Assembly (NCBI GenBank): GCA_002428685.1
Contig: DIXL01000125.1
Coordinates: 1-17,393 of the forward strand
From: Cloacimonetes bacterium UBA6081
Lineage (GTDB): Bacteria; Cloacimonadota; Cloacimonadia; Cloacimonadales; Cloacimonadaceae
Direction: 5' to 3'
DNA: 17,393 bases
This document shows, piece after piece, positions 1 through 7,540 of the stretch (position 1 is the first letter of the stretch; each line of letters begins with the position of its first letter). The notes beneath the pieces were generated by a model. It saw nothing but the letters and a program-made list of their open reading frames with translations, was not told where the DNA came from and did not search any database. Made by a program: the position numbers and the translations under genes.

Positions 1-121
1 GACCATTGACCAAGCAAAGCATTTTTGGGGAGGGGATTCTACTGAAGGGGATGATTAGGGAATTAGTGCCCTGTCATTGCCAATTGGTAATTATAAACTA
101 ACAAAAATCCTAACTGCAACG
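1..121. other. Left-edge region, no firm gene
   Basis: I see no firm gene here. Frame 2 on the + strand is open from the window edge to a TAG at 56-58, giving 18 codons that end in an acidic, glycine-rich tail (GGDSTEGDD). Frame 3 is also open, up to a TAA at 99-101. Either could be the last codons of a gene lying to the left, but the fragment is too short to decide. No terminator-like hairpin lies directly after either stop. Confidence 0.3.
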
Positions 122-228
122 CTCTCACTGTGCAACTCTCACTGTGTAACTCTCACTGTTTAACTTTCACTGTGTAACTCTCACTGTGTAACTCTCACTG
201 TGTAACTCTCACTGTGTAACTCTCACTG
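122..228. repeat. 14-bp tandem repeat, about 7.6 copies
   Basis: Head-to-tail copies of the unit CTCTCACTGTGTAA start at 122, 136, 150, 164, 178, 192 and 206, with a partial copy at 220-228. Copies 2, 5, 6 and 7 are identical. Copy 1 has GCAA in place of GTAA, copy 3 has TTTAA, and copy 4 starts CTTTC. The unit is not a multiple of three, so the array is not a protein repeat. It lies about 360 bp upstream of the operon promoter and runs directly into the inverted repeat at 228. Its role is unknown; it could be a simple minisatellite or part of a dispersed intergenic element. Confidence 0.9.
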
Positions 229-321
229 CTTTCCTTGTAAGCATTCCCATATCATTCCCAACCCATTCTCAATAATATTGGGAATGATATGGCATTGATA
301 TGGGAAAGCAAGCAAGGAAGC
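228..321. repeat. Nested inverted repeat, large hairpin-forming element
   Basis: Two inverted repeats share one strand. The inner one is perfect over 15 bp: CCATATCATTCCCAA at 247-261 pairs with TTGGGAATGATATGG at 278-292 across a 16-nt loop. The outer one is imperfect: 228-254 is nearly the reverse complement of 296-321, sharing the core TTCCCATATCA (244-254 against 296-306) and GCTT(T)CCTTG near the ends. The two pairings use overlapping left arms and so are mutually exclusive alternatives. No U-tract follows, so a simple terminator is not supported. A small non-autonomous (MITE-like) element or a dispersed repeat is possible. Confidence 0.75.
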
Positions 322-589
322 TTTGGTTTCTCACTTAGCAAATGGTAGATTCAATACTGCCCTCAGAATACAAGAATAAGGCAGGCTTACGGAATTTTCT
401 CTTATCTTAATGGATTTTCATGCAGACTCTTCCGAGGGAACATCAAAATTACCCGATTATTATCAATGAGAGCCATTGTTTTCCGGGTTTTGTCTTTGGA
501 GAAATTAAGCGAAATCAGCATTGTAACGGCTTGCTCTACTTTCAAGGATTATTAATTTTCTGAAACACGAAAAAAAACTCATTTAGGAC
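322..589. other. Intergenic region with short open frames on both strands
   Basis: No recognised gene. Two short frames overlap on opposite strands. A + strand ORF of 47 codons runs from ATG 420 to TGA 561-563 and is rich in His, Cys and Phe. A - strand ORF of 39 codons runs from ATG 521-519 to TAA 404-402 and is rich in Arg and Lys. Neither has a convincing ribosome binding site, and I recognise no domain in either. Overlapping openness on both strands fits chance or a dispersed intergenic repeat better than a real gene. Confidence 0.4.
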
Positions 590-618
590 TTGACAGAAAT
601 AACAGGATATCATATAAG
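590..618 (+). promoter_or_regulatory. Sigma70-type promoter of the dcw operon
   Basis: A perfect -35 hexamer TTGACA (590-595) is followed by a 17-bp spacer and a -10 hexamer TATAAG (613-618, five of six bases matching TATAAT). Transcription would start near 625 and give a 5' leader of roughly 120 nt before mraZ. It is the best promoter match I found in the window and lies where the operon's main promoter is expected. I could not find clear TGGG-type MraZ box repeats beside it. Confidence 0.75.
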
Positions 619-671
619 AACCACAGAATGTCAAAAAAACTCAAATTATCTCATAATGGAGTAAGATAGTA

Positions 672-728
672 ATGGTCAAAACGCAAGAACAGAAGGGAAT
701 TGCCCGACTCGTTTATCGAAACTGGTAA
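672..728 (+). CDS. Possible 18-codon leader peptide upstream of mraZ
   Basis: A short frame starts at ATG 672 and ends at TAA 726-728, encoding MVKTQEQKGIARLVYRNW. A GGAG at 658-661 lies 10 nt upstream and could serve as a ribosome binding site. The ORF sits within the transcribed leader, between the promoter and mraZ, and its stop codon abuts the mraZ ribosome binding site (727-735). Translation could therefore affect mraZ initiation. It resembles no leader peptide I know, and a frame of this length arises easily by chance. Confidence 0.25.
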   Translation: MVKTQEQKGIARLVYRNW

Positions 729-743
729 AAAAGGATGTCGTAA

Positions 744-1184
744 ATGTCTGGTGAATTTTTAGGCATATTCGAAAACTCTGTGCATAAGCAACGGGTGATA
801 ATACCTGCCGTCTTCAAGAAGAAATTCTCGGAATCGGCAGGGAAATCTGTGGTTGTAACTTTGGGGCCGAATGATACTATTGCCATTTATCCCATAGACA
901 ACTGGCGGGACACTCTGGATCGTTTGAAGACCGGAGATGAACACAGCCAGGACCTTAGAACCCAATTGATAGATTTTGCCATGATGGAACAGGAATTGGA
1001 AGGTCCGGGCAGGATTCGCATCCACGAAATGCTCTTAGCAGAGGTGCAAATTACCGATAGCGTTATCATTAAAGGGGAAGGCCATTACATTTCTCTGTGG
1101 AATCCCAAGGTTTACAGCGAAGTCCGCGCCGGTAAACTAAGCCAGCACCGCAAGCAATTTACCTCTAAGGATTATCAGATATGA
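744..1184 (+). CDS. mraZ: Transcriptional regulator MraZ
   Basis: MraZ is a DNA-binding protein of the AbrB/SpoVT fold that usually forms a ring and controls the dcw operon it heads. The 146-residue length is normal. Two related half-repeats are visible: one with KQRVIIP (about residues 15-21) and one with EGPGRIRI (about 86-93). These sit where the family carries its DxxxR signatures. Here the first Asp is replaced (VHKQR) and the second is Glu (EGPGR), although both Arg are kept. The ATG at 744 is preceded by AAAAAAGGA (727-735) at good spacing, and the next in-frame upstream ATG (735) runs straight into a stop. The stop overlaps the rsmH start (ATGA). Identification is firm from N-terminal character, size and position; repressor activity is inferred. 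Confidence 0.93.
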   Translation: MSGEFLGIFENSVHKQRVIIPAVFKKKFSESAGKSVVVTLGPNDTIAIYPIDNWRDTLDRLKTGDEHSQDLRTQLIDFAMMEQELEGPGRIRIHEMLLAEVQITDSVIIKGEGHYISLWNPKVYSEVRAGKLSQHRKQFTSKDYQI

Positions 1185-2128
1185 GCAATTTCCACACTCC
1201 GGTAATGGTAAAGGAATGCATTCAACTTTTAGCTTTGAAAGCTGAGGGTATTTATGTGGATGCTACAACCGGAGGAGGTGGACATAGCCTTGCCATGCTG
1301 AAGGCGGAACCAGGAATAAAATTGTTTTGTTTTGATCAGGATGCTGCAGCTATTCAGGAAGCAAGAAGTGTAATTGAGAATGGAGAATGGAGAATTGAAT
1401 TCATTCAGGCCAATTTTGTAAGGCTGCGAACCGAACTGGCACTCCGCAAAATAAAGGGTATTGATGGCATTCTGTTTGATTTGGGTGTTTCCTCGCATCA
1501 ATTGGACTGCACTGAACGGGGATTTAGCTTTGACAAAGATGCGCCACTGGATATGAGAATGAATTCCAGCCAGGACTATAGTGCCTATAATGCCGTAAAC
1601 GAACTGGATGCCAGAGCTTTGGGTAAAATATTCCGGGACTTCGGTGAAGAAAACCATGCTTTGCGCATTGCCAAAGCCATAGAAGCCAGCTCCAAGCCCA
1701 TTAAAACCACCAGAGAACTTGCAAAGATAATTGAAAGTGTGGTTGGGAGTGGGACAAAAGAATCGCTGAAGAGTAAAGTGCGAATTTTTCAAGCTTTACG
1801 GATTCATGTGAATGGGGAATTGGATTGTTTGAGGCAGGCAATTACAGATTCCACCAATCTGCTAAATCCGGCCGGGAGAATTGTAGTGCTTAGCTATCAT
1901 TCGCTGGAAGACAGAATTATTAAGCAGGCTTTTAGCCTGGCAGCGCAAGAGTGCATTTGCCCTCCTGCAATCATAAATTGTGTTTGTAGTCACAGGAGGC
2001 AATTGAAGGTTCTAACCAAAAGTCCTTTGCTTGCATCAGAAGAAGAATTGGCCGTAAACGTCCGTGCCCGCAGTGCAAAATTGCGGGCTGCTGAAAAACT
2101 TTGCCTAAAAAACAAAGAGAGAATATAA
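1181..2128 (+). CDS. rsmH: 16S rRNA (cytosine(1402)-N4)-methyltransferase RsmH (MraW)
   Basis: RsmH uses S-adenosylmethionine to methylate N4 of C1402 in 16S rRNA, fine-tuning the ribosomal P site in the cytoplasm. At 315 residues it is full length. The N-terminus HTPVMVKEC leads into the SAM-binding loop DATTGGGGHS (about residues 27-36). Then come the family signatures ILFDLGVSSHQLD, ERGFSF and PLDMRM, and near the C-terminus SYHSLEDR (238-245). The start overlaps the mraZ stop by 4 nt (ATGA), with AAGGA at 1167-1171 as ribosome binding site. This implies translational coupling to mraZ. Its place second in the dcw cluster is the standard one. There is no sign of damage or transfer. Confidence 0.97.
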   Translation: MSNFHTPVMVKECIQLLALKAEGIYVDATTGGGGHSLAMLKAEPGIKLFCFDQDAAAIQEARSVIENGEWRIEFIQANFVRLRTELALRKIKGIDGILFDLGVSSHQLDCTERGFSFDKDAPLDMRMNSSQDYSAYNAVNELDARALGKIFRDFGEENHALRIAKAIEASSKPIKTTRELAKIIESVVGSGTKESLKSKVRIFQALRIHVNGELDCLRQAITDSTNLLNPAGRIVVLSYHSLEDRIIKQAFSLAAQECICPPAIINCVCSHRRQLKVLTKSPLLASEEELAVNVRARSAKLRAAEKLCLKNKERI

Positions 2129-2165
2129 CATCGTGAAGACAAATGACACAGAGACAGGGGGAAAA

Positions 2166-2522
2166 ATGAGAGGACGGATAATGATTCTGATTGCTCTAAT
2201 GGGGGCAGCCTTTTTCTTTAGTTTTTTTAACAATAATCGGGTAGTGCAATTTACCCGACAGTTGTCGGCTCTGGAAAAAACTTTCAATGCGGAAAAGAAC
2301 ATCAACACAGAACTGTTGGTGGAGCTGGATGATCTGCGCAGTGGAAGGCATATTGCCTCTTTGGTAAGAGTGGAAATGAGTAATTTCATTCCAGAACAGG
2401 AAGCAGGTAAAATTATCTATGTTCACGAGCCCTCACCCAAGCAAGAAAAAGGTAATTACTGCATAATAGATCTAATTGCCTCCAAGGCCGAAGCAAAGAA
2501 CGTGCAGATTTTGTTAGACTGA
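2166..2522 (+). CDS. ftsL: FtsL-like septum protein (short bitopic membrane protein with coiled coil)
   Basis: This is a small single-pass protein in the exact position of ftsL, between rsmH and ftsI. In the divisome FtsL pairs with FtsB/FtsQ and helps activate FtsW-FtsI. I prefer the ATG at 2166 (118 residues) because AGGGGG (2156-2161) lies just upstream, the same context as ftsZ. A GTG at 2133 would add 11 residues but has no good ribosome binding site. The start MRGRIM is followed by a hydrophobic segment (about residues 5-21). A charged, heptad-like stretch follows (QLSALEKTFNAEKNINTELL), then a short C-terminal tail. FtsL sequences diverge widely, so the call rests on topology and synteny, not on a motif. 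Confidence 0.75.
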   Translation: MRGRIMILIALMGAAFFFSFFNNNRVVQFTRQLSALEKTFNAEKNINTELLVELDDLRSGRHIASLVRVEMSNFIPEQEAGKIIYVHEPSPKQEKGNYCIIDLIASKAEAKNVQILLD

Positions 2523-2523
2523 G

Positions 2524-4698
2524 ATGAAGCCAAGATTTTATTTCCTCATGGTGGTCTTTGGCCTGATCAGTTTGGCTTGGGCAACATACCTGTTTTGTAT
2601 CCAGATTCTTGATCCGTTCAATTTTGCCGGAGCCAGAAGGATTCGCTATAATCCCAAAAAGGAGATCCTGATTCCCCGTCGGGGTGCCATTATGGACGCC
2701 AAAGGGAATTTATTGGTGAGTTCGGTGAGTTTTTATCAGGTGGATATAGACCGTGGGGCAATTCAAATGTGGGCAAAGAGAAAGAATTTAAATCCTGAAC
2801 AGGCTTTCAAGACTGTTGCAGAGATTATCTCCGCTCATACTGCCACTTCTTCGGAAGCAATTCTTCAGCGCTTGAACAAAGGGGATAAGAACAGCTCTAT
2901 CCAGATATCTAATAAAATCAGCGAAGCAGAACTGGATAAAATAATCCGGGATTTTAAGGCCAAAGATGTTCCCGGTCTTTCGCACAATTTTGCCTCGATG
3001 AAGCGCATATATTCCAAAGACATTCTTGCAGCCAGAGTTTTGGGCTCTGTGCGGGAAGTTTCGGATGGTTACGATATGGCCACAGATAGCAAATCGCTTT
3101 ACAAGCTATCTGGAATTTGTGGAATAGAATCTACCTACGATAAGCTGCTATCCGGAAACTATGGTTGGCGGGAAATTGTGTTGGATGCAAACCGGCAACG
3201 TGTTCCCTATCCCGATCTGCACGAAAAAAAGCCCGAAAACGGGCAGAATGTTTGGCTGACGATTGATGCAAATATTCAGGAGATTGTGGAAAACGCTCTG
3301 TATGAGGGCTTGGAAAAATATAGTGCAACCAATGCCGGAGCTGTTGTGATGGATCCCAACACGGGCAGAATTTTGGCAATGGCAGGTGTATCCAAAGACG
3401 ATAAAGCTGATGATCCCGGCATGGTAAGAGTAAAATCCAATATTCCGGTAAGTTTTATGTTTGAACCCGGCTCTACCATGAAGCCCTTAACCATGCTTCC
3501 TGCCCTGGAACAAAAGCTGGTTCGCCCCAACGAACTAATACCTTGCGGAAGGTATCAAACCGGCAGAAGGGTAATTTCGGACACGCACTTTTATGGCGAT
3601 TTAACTCCCAGAGACATAATAGTAAAATCCAGTAACGTAGGCATTGCCAGAATCGCAGAACGGATTGGCTCTGTAAAGCTGTATGAAAAGTTTATTTCCC
3701 TTGGTTTTGGCCAAAAAACAGCCTTGAATATGACAGGTGAATCCAGTGGCATTTTTGCCAAGCTGCAAAATTGGGATGGCTACACGCTTCATTCCATTGC
3801 TTTTGGACAGGCCATCTCTCTTACTGCCTTGCAACTGGCTACTGCTTATAGCGTAATTGCCAATGGCGGAAAGCTGATGAAACCCATTATAGTAGATTCG
3901 TATAGGGATGACAAGGGAAGAGTTATTGAGCAATTTGAGCCTACTGTTATGCGGAACGTATCCACTTCAGCCGCCACAGATACCATGCGGTCTTATATAC
4001 AGGGAGTGGTAGATGAAGGCACTGCCCGTCATATAAAAATGGATTACATCAGATTGGGCGGAAAAACAGGAACTGCCCAGAAAAACGTTATTGGAACACA
4101 TGGCTACAGCAGCGGGAAATACAACTCCGTATTTGTAGGCATGTTCCCCATAGAAGACCCTCAAATGGTGATTGTAGTGTTTTATGATGAGCCGGCTTAT
4201 GGCTACCACTATGGAAGCACAAGCAGTGCACCCACTTTCAAAAAGATTGTGGAGAACATTCTGTTTATGCCCGATTGCCAAATATTACCCTATAATGACA
4301 GGCTTATGAAGACTTCGCTTTCCATGCCAAAGCTTACAGGGATGTCACTTTACCAAGCAGAAATTGCTTTAAACAGATATGGTTTTTTATACAAGGTAGA
4401 GGGTTCAGATTCTGCCTCGGTTGTAATAGACCAATTCCCCAAAGAGGGGGTCAGTGTAGATAGAAATCACCCGATTACGCTCAAAATCGGCTCACAAGCT
4501 TCACATAAAACCCGTGTTTTTGATACTGGAACAATGCCAAATCTGATAGGACTAAGCTTACGTGAAGCAATGAAACGTGCCTCCAAAGAAGGTGTGGCAG
4601 TAAAAATTAACGGCTCGGGAATTGTGCGTTCTCAATCGGTTTTGCCTGGAAGCAGAATTATCAAGGGAAGTCATTGTGTGCTGGAGGCTTGGCTTTGA
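2524..4698 (+). CDS. ftsI: Septal peptidoglycan transpeptidase (class B PBP, FtsI/PBP3-like) with two PASTA domains
   Basis: This enzyme cross-links peptidoglycan stems at the septum on the periplasmic face and works with FtsW. Domain order in the 724 residues: an N-terminal membrane anchor (about 4-26), a PBP dimerisation (pedestal) domain starting near the RRGAIMDAKGN motif, and a transpeptidase domain. The catalytic motifs are intact: STMK (Ser317, Lys320), SSN (369-371) and KTGT (514-517). Two C-terminal PASTA domains follow, at about 600-661 and 671-724. PASTA modules are common in Gram-positive division PBPs and in some other phyla but absent from E. coli FtsI. The ATG at 2524 lies one base after the ftsL stop and has no clear Shine-Dalgarno, so coupling to ftsL is likely. 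It could also be labelled SpoVD/PbpB-like by architecture; position favours ftsI. Confidence 0.94.
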   Translation: MKPRFYFLMVVFGLISLAWATYLFCIQILDPFNFAGARRIRYNPKKEILIPRRGAIMDAKGNLLVSSVSFYQVDIDRGAIQMWAKRKNLNPEQAFKTVAEIISAHTATSSEAILQRLNKGDKNSSIQISNKISEAELDKIIRDFKAKDVPGLSHNFASMKRIYSKDILAARVLGSVREVSDGYDMATDSKSLYKLSGICGIESTYDKLLSGNYGWREIVLDANRQRVPYPDLHEKKPENGQNVWLTIDANIQEIVENALYEGLEKYSATNAGAVVMDPNTGRILAMAGVSKDDKADDPGMVRVKSNIPVSFMFEPGSTMKPLTMLPALEQKLVRPNELIPCGRYQTGRRVISDTHFYGDLTPRDIIVKSSNVGIARIAERIGSVKLYEKFISLGFGQKTALNMTGESSGIFAKLQNWDGYTLHSIAFGQAISLTALQLATAYSVIANGGKLMKPIIVDSYRDDKGRVIEQFEPTVMRNVSTSAATDTMRSYIQGVVDEGTARHIKMDYIRLGGKTGTAQKNVIGTHGYSSGKYNSVFVGMFPIEDPQMVIVVFYDEPAYGYHYGSTSSAPTFKKIVENILFMPDCQILPYNDRLMKTSLSMPKLTGMSLYQAEIALNRYGFLYKVEGSDSASVVIDQFPKEGVSVDRNHPITLKIGSQASHKTRVFDTGTMPNLIGLSLREAMKRASKEGVAVKINGSGIVRSQSVLPGSRIIKGSHCVLEAWL

Positions 4699-7535
4699 TA
4701 GAGCGTATTCTTGCTGCAATTCTGCACTACGGCATATTTGTTTCAAGCAATAGCCTGGATTCTTTGCACAATTGGCAAGGCAAGGTGCAAACCGATAATC
4801 GCTTAATCTCGCCAGGGGATATCTTTGTATGTATAAAAGGTGATCACTTTGATGGGCATAGCTTTGTCCCCATAGCCATTCAAGCCGGTGCAGCCATGAT
4901 AGTGTGTAGTGAGGCGATTGAGCAGGATGTGGCCTATATAAAGGTTACAGATACACGTAAAGCAGCCGCCATTATTGCCCGAATCACCATGCTACCGGAG
5001 ATTTTACCTTACAAATTGATTGGCATTACAGGGACAAATGGGAAAACCACAACTTCATTAATCATCTATGAAGCACTGTTGAAGCTGGGTAAACGTTGTG
5101 GCTGGATTGGCACATTGGGTTATTACATAAACGGCGAACATTTTCCAACAGAACACACAACCCCGGATATAATTCAATTAAACTGTATTTTTGCTCAAAT
5201 GCTAAAGGCTAATGTGGATTTCATCGTTATGGAGGTTTCCTCTCATGCCTTAAGTTTGGATAGAGTGTTTGGAGTTAAGTTTGATTTTTGCCTGTTTAGC
5301 AATCTCAGCCGCGACCATTTGGATTTTCATGGCGATATGAACAGCTATGCAGAGGCTAAGTTCAAGCTTTTTGAGCGTAACATGGCAGATAATTCTGTGG
5401 CTATTGTGAATATTGATGATAGCTTTGGGCAGCAAATTTGCCAGCGTTTGTTCGATTCTGGAGCTGTGTGCTATAGTGTAGGCAAGGGCGAAGCAGATTT
5501 TTGCCTGCAAGACGTAACTACATGCGTAAATCAAACCTCTTTTGTGTTGCAATCCAAGCAGATCAGGCTAAAAGTGAGAAGCAAGCTAATTGGCAATTTT
5601 AACGTGCAGAATCTTGCATTAACTGCTGCAACGCTGGTGGTAATAGGCTTTTCACCACAGGAAACAGAACAGGCCATTCAAGGTGCTCCCCCTGTGGTTG
5701 GCCGCATAGAGCGGATTGATAATAATTATGATCTTGGTGTTATTATAGATTATGCGCATACGCCTGATGCAGTGGAAAACCTGCTGAAATCAGTCAACGA
5801 TATACCTCACCGGCGCATATTGTGTTTAATTGGTGCCGGTGGAGACAGGGACAAAGGTAAGCGTCCTTTGATGCTGAAAGCGGCATTGAAATACAGCGAT
5901 GCAGTTATTGTAACTGATGATAATCCCCGCTACGAAAATCCTGATGCAATTATCCGGGATATTGTTCAGGATAGCGATCTCAGACTTCCGTGGTGGATTA
6001 TCCGTGATCGCAAGCTGGCGATACAATCCATCATTCGCATAGCCCAACCAGGGGACATTGTGTTAATTTGCGGAAAGGGACATGAAAATTACCTGGAAAT
6101 TGAGGGGATTCGGCATCCCTATAGCGATCATGAGGAAACCAGAAAGGCTTTGGATGCCTGGCAGGCAAGCGATATTAAGACTACTGATGAACTGATTCTG
6201 CCCATTGATATCAATTTGTTGAATCTTATGTTCAATTCAGCTTGGACTCTGCCAGAACGTGGTTGGACGCCACCTCTTAGTTTTAACTACCTTTCCACCG
6301 ACACGAGAACCATAAAAGCCCAAAGCCTTTTCATCGCCATCAATGGTGAAAGATTTGACGGGCATGAATATGTGGCAGATGCCCTTGCCGATTCCTTAAA
6401 CTATGCCATTGTAGATAGTCCGGTTGCAGCCGAGTTTGGCAGTTCATCCATGCTGGTGGAAAATAGTATTTTGGCAATGGGCGCAATATGTCAAAAATAT
6501 CTTCAGATGTTTGCAGTAAAGCGCATTGCCTTAACCGGCAGCACGGGAAAAACTACCACCAAGGAATTGATTGCCGGAATCCTGACAGATTTTGCCCCAA
6601 CCCTAAAAACCGAAGCTAACGAGAATAATTTGATCGGAGTATGCAAAACCATCCTGAGGATTTTGCCACAACATCAATATGCCGTTTGGGAGCTTGGAAC
6701 CAATCATTTTGGTGAGATTGCAGCTATGGCCGATGTGATAAATCCGGATTATGGAATCATCCTGAATATTGGTCCCTCACACCTGGAGTATTTTGGAGAT
6801 GAAGAGGGAGTTTACAAAGAAAAAAGTGAACTTTTCAGACGCCCCTTGGCCTTAAGATTATACCCTTCCGACGATGATAGATTTGAGGGTTTTTACGATT
6901 CTTGCATGGGTGTAGGGTATCAGGCAAATTCTTCTTATAGGATTTCAGAGCACAAATTTACCATCTCGCGTCAGAGTTTTCTTTTAAACCAAAAACTCTG
7001 GAATTTGCCTTATGGTGCACCGCACTATGCCGTAAATGCAGCATTTGCCATAGCCCTTTCGTTGCAACTGGGATTGGATGAAACCAAAATTCAGCTTGCT
7101 TTGGATAAGCCGATAGATTTGCATATGCGGGGGCAAATTGAACCTCGGGGTAAGGGAATGGTGCTGATAGATTGCTACAATGCCAATCCCTGGTCTATGC
7201 AAAAAGCCCTGGAATTCTGGCAGCAGATTTCCCCGGACAAACCACATATAGCAATCTTGGGCGATATGTTGGAATTGGGGGAAAGCTCAAAAATGTTTCA
7301 TCAAATGATCTCAGCCATGTTGGTAGAAATGAAACACCACCAATTGATAACTGTGGGCGATTATTCCCTTAATTATCATAATCCGGATTGCGTTGACCCC
7401 AAACATTTTACAGATGTGCAGCAATTACTCAATAGTGGATTGCTGCAAACATTGGCAATGAATGCTATAGTCTTAATCAAAGCCTCGCACGGCATCCATC
7501 TGGAAAGGCTTTTACCTGCCATCAAAGGAGAGTAA
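4695..7535 (+). CDS. murE-murF: MurE-MurF fusion: UDP-MurNAc-tripeptide synthetase and D-Ala-D-Ala-adding ligase
   Basis: One 946-residue cytoplasmic protein carries two consecutive Mur ligases. Residues 1 to about 490 are MurE, which adds the third stem residue. It has ATP loop GTNGKTT (113-119), the Lys expected to be carbamylated (about 222), DYAHTPDA, and DNPR (409-412), the signature of meso-diaminopimelate specificity. Residues of about 500 to 946 are MurF, which adds D-Ala-D-Ala. It has its own N-terminal substrate domain (STDTRTIKAQSLFIAINGE) and ATP loop GSTGKTT (615-621). No stop or frameshift separates them. The likely start is TTG 4695, overlapping the ftsI stop (TTGA) with GGAGG at 4683-4687, 7 nt away; TTG 4674 or 4689 are alternatives. 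Separate murE and murF normally sit here in this order, so a gene fusion is the simplest origin. Both active sites look intact. Confidence 0.95.
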   Translation: MIERILAAILHYGIFVSSNSLDSLHNWQGKVQTDNRLISPGDIFVCIKGDHFDGHSFVPIAIQAGAAMIVCSEAIEQDVAYIKVTDTRKAAAIIARITMLPEILPYKLIGITGTNGKTTTSLIIYEALLKLGKRCGWIGTLGYYINGEHFPTEHTTPDIIQLNCIFAQMLKANVDFIVMEVSSHALSLDRVFGVKFDFCLFSNLSRDHLDFHGDMNSYAEAKFKLFERNMADNSVAIVNIDDSFGQQICQRLFDSGAVCYSVGKGEADFCLQDVTTCVNQTSFVLQSKQIRLKVRSKLIGNFNVQNLALTAATLVVIGFSPQETEQAIQGAPPVVGRIERIDNNYDLGVIIDYAHTPDAVENLLKSVNDIPHRRILCLIGAGGDRDKGKRPLMLKAALKYSDAVIVTDDNPRYENPDAIIRDIVQDSDLRLPWWIIRDRKLAIQSIIRIAQPGDIVLICGKGHENYLEIEGIRHPYSDHEETRKALDAWQASDIKTTDELILPIDINLLNLMFNSAWTLPERGWTPPLSFNYLSTDTRTIKAQSLFIAINGERFDGHEYVADALADSLNYAIVDSPVAAEFGSSSMLVENSILAMGAICQKYLQMFAVKRIALTGSTGKTTTKELIAGILTDFAPTLKTEANENNLIGVCKTILRILPQHQYAVWELGTNHFGEIAAMADVINPDYGIILNIGPSHLEYFGDEEGVYKEKSELFRRPLALRLYPSDDDRFEGFYDSCMGVGYQANSSYRISEHKFTISRQSFLLNQKLWNLPYGAPHYAVNAAFAIALSLQLGLDETKIQLALDKPIDLHMRGQIEPRGKGMVLIDCYNANPWSMQKALEFWQQISPDKPHIAILGDMLELGESSKMFHQMISAMLVEMKHHQLITVGDYSLNYHNPDCVDPKHFTDVQQLLNSGLLQTLAMNAIVLIKASHGIHLERLLPAIKGE

Positions 7536-7540
7536 CCAAG

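Noticed and set aside
2..58. Possible C-terminal end of a gene from the left
   Set aside because: Only 18 codons are visible, and another frame is open over the same bases. There is not enough to call a gene.
122..228. CRISPR array
   Set aside because: The units are 14 bp with no spacers between them, so this is a plain tandem repeat.
228..321. Intrinsic terminator of an upstream gene
   Set aside because: The stem is long and AT-rich, with no T-tract after it on either pairing.
589..695. Repeated ACAGAA/ACAGGA words (593, 602, 623, 689) as an operator
   Set aside because: Spacing is irregular and the words are short; chance in AT-rich DNA explains them.
1229..1792. 187-codon - strand frame inside rsmH, and similar long antisense frames
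   Set aside because: They lie fully within well-supported genes, have no recognisable domains, and are shadows of the coding strand.
2133..2165. Longer ftsL using GTG 2133
   Set aside because: ATG 2166 has a strong AGGGGG site, and the extension adds a hydrophilic tail with no support.
4674..4694. Longer murE using TTG 4674
   Set aside because: TTG 4695 is correctly spaced from GGAGG and overlaps the ftsI stop.
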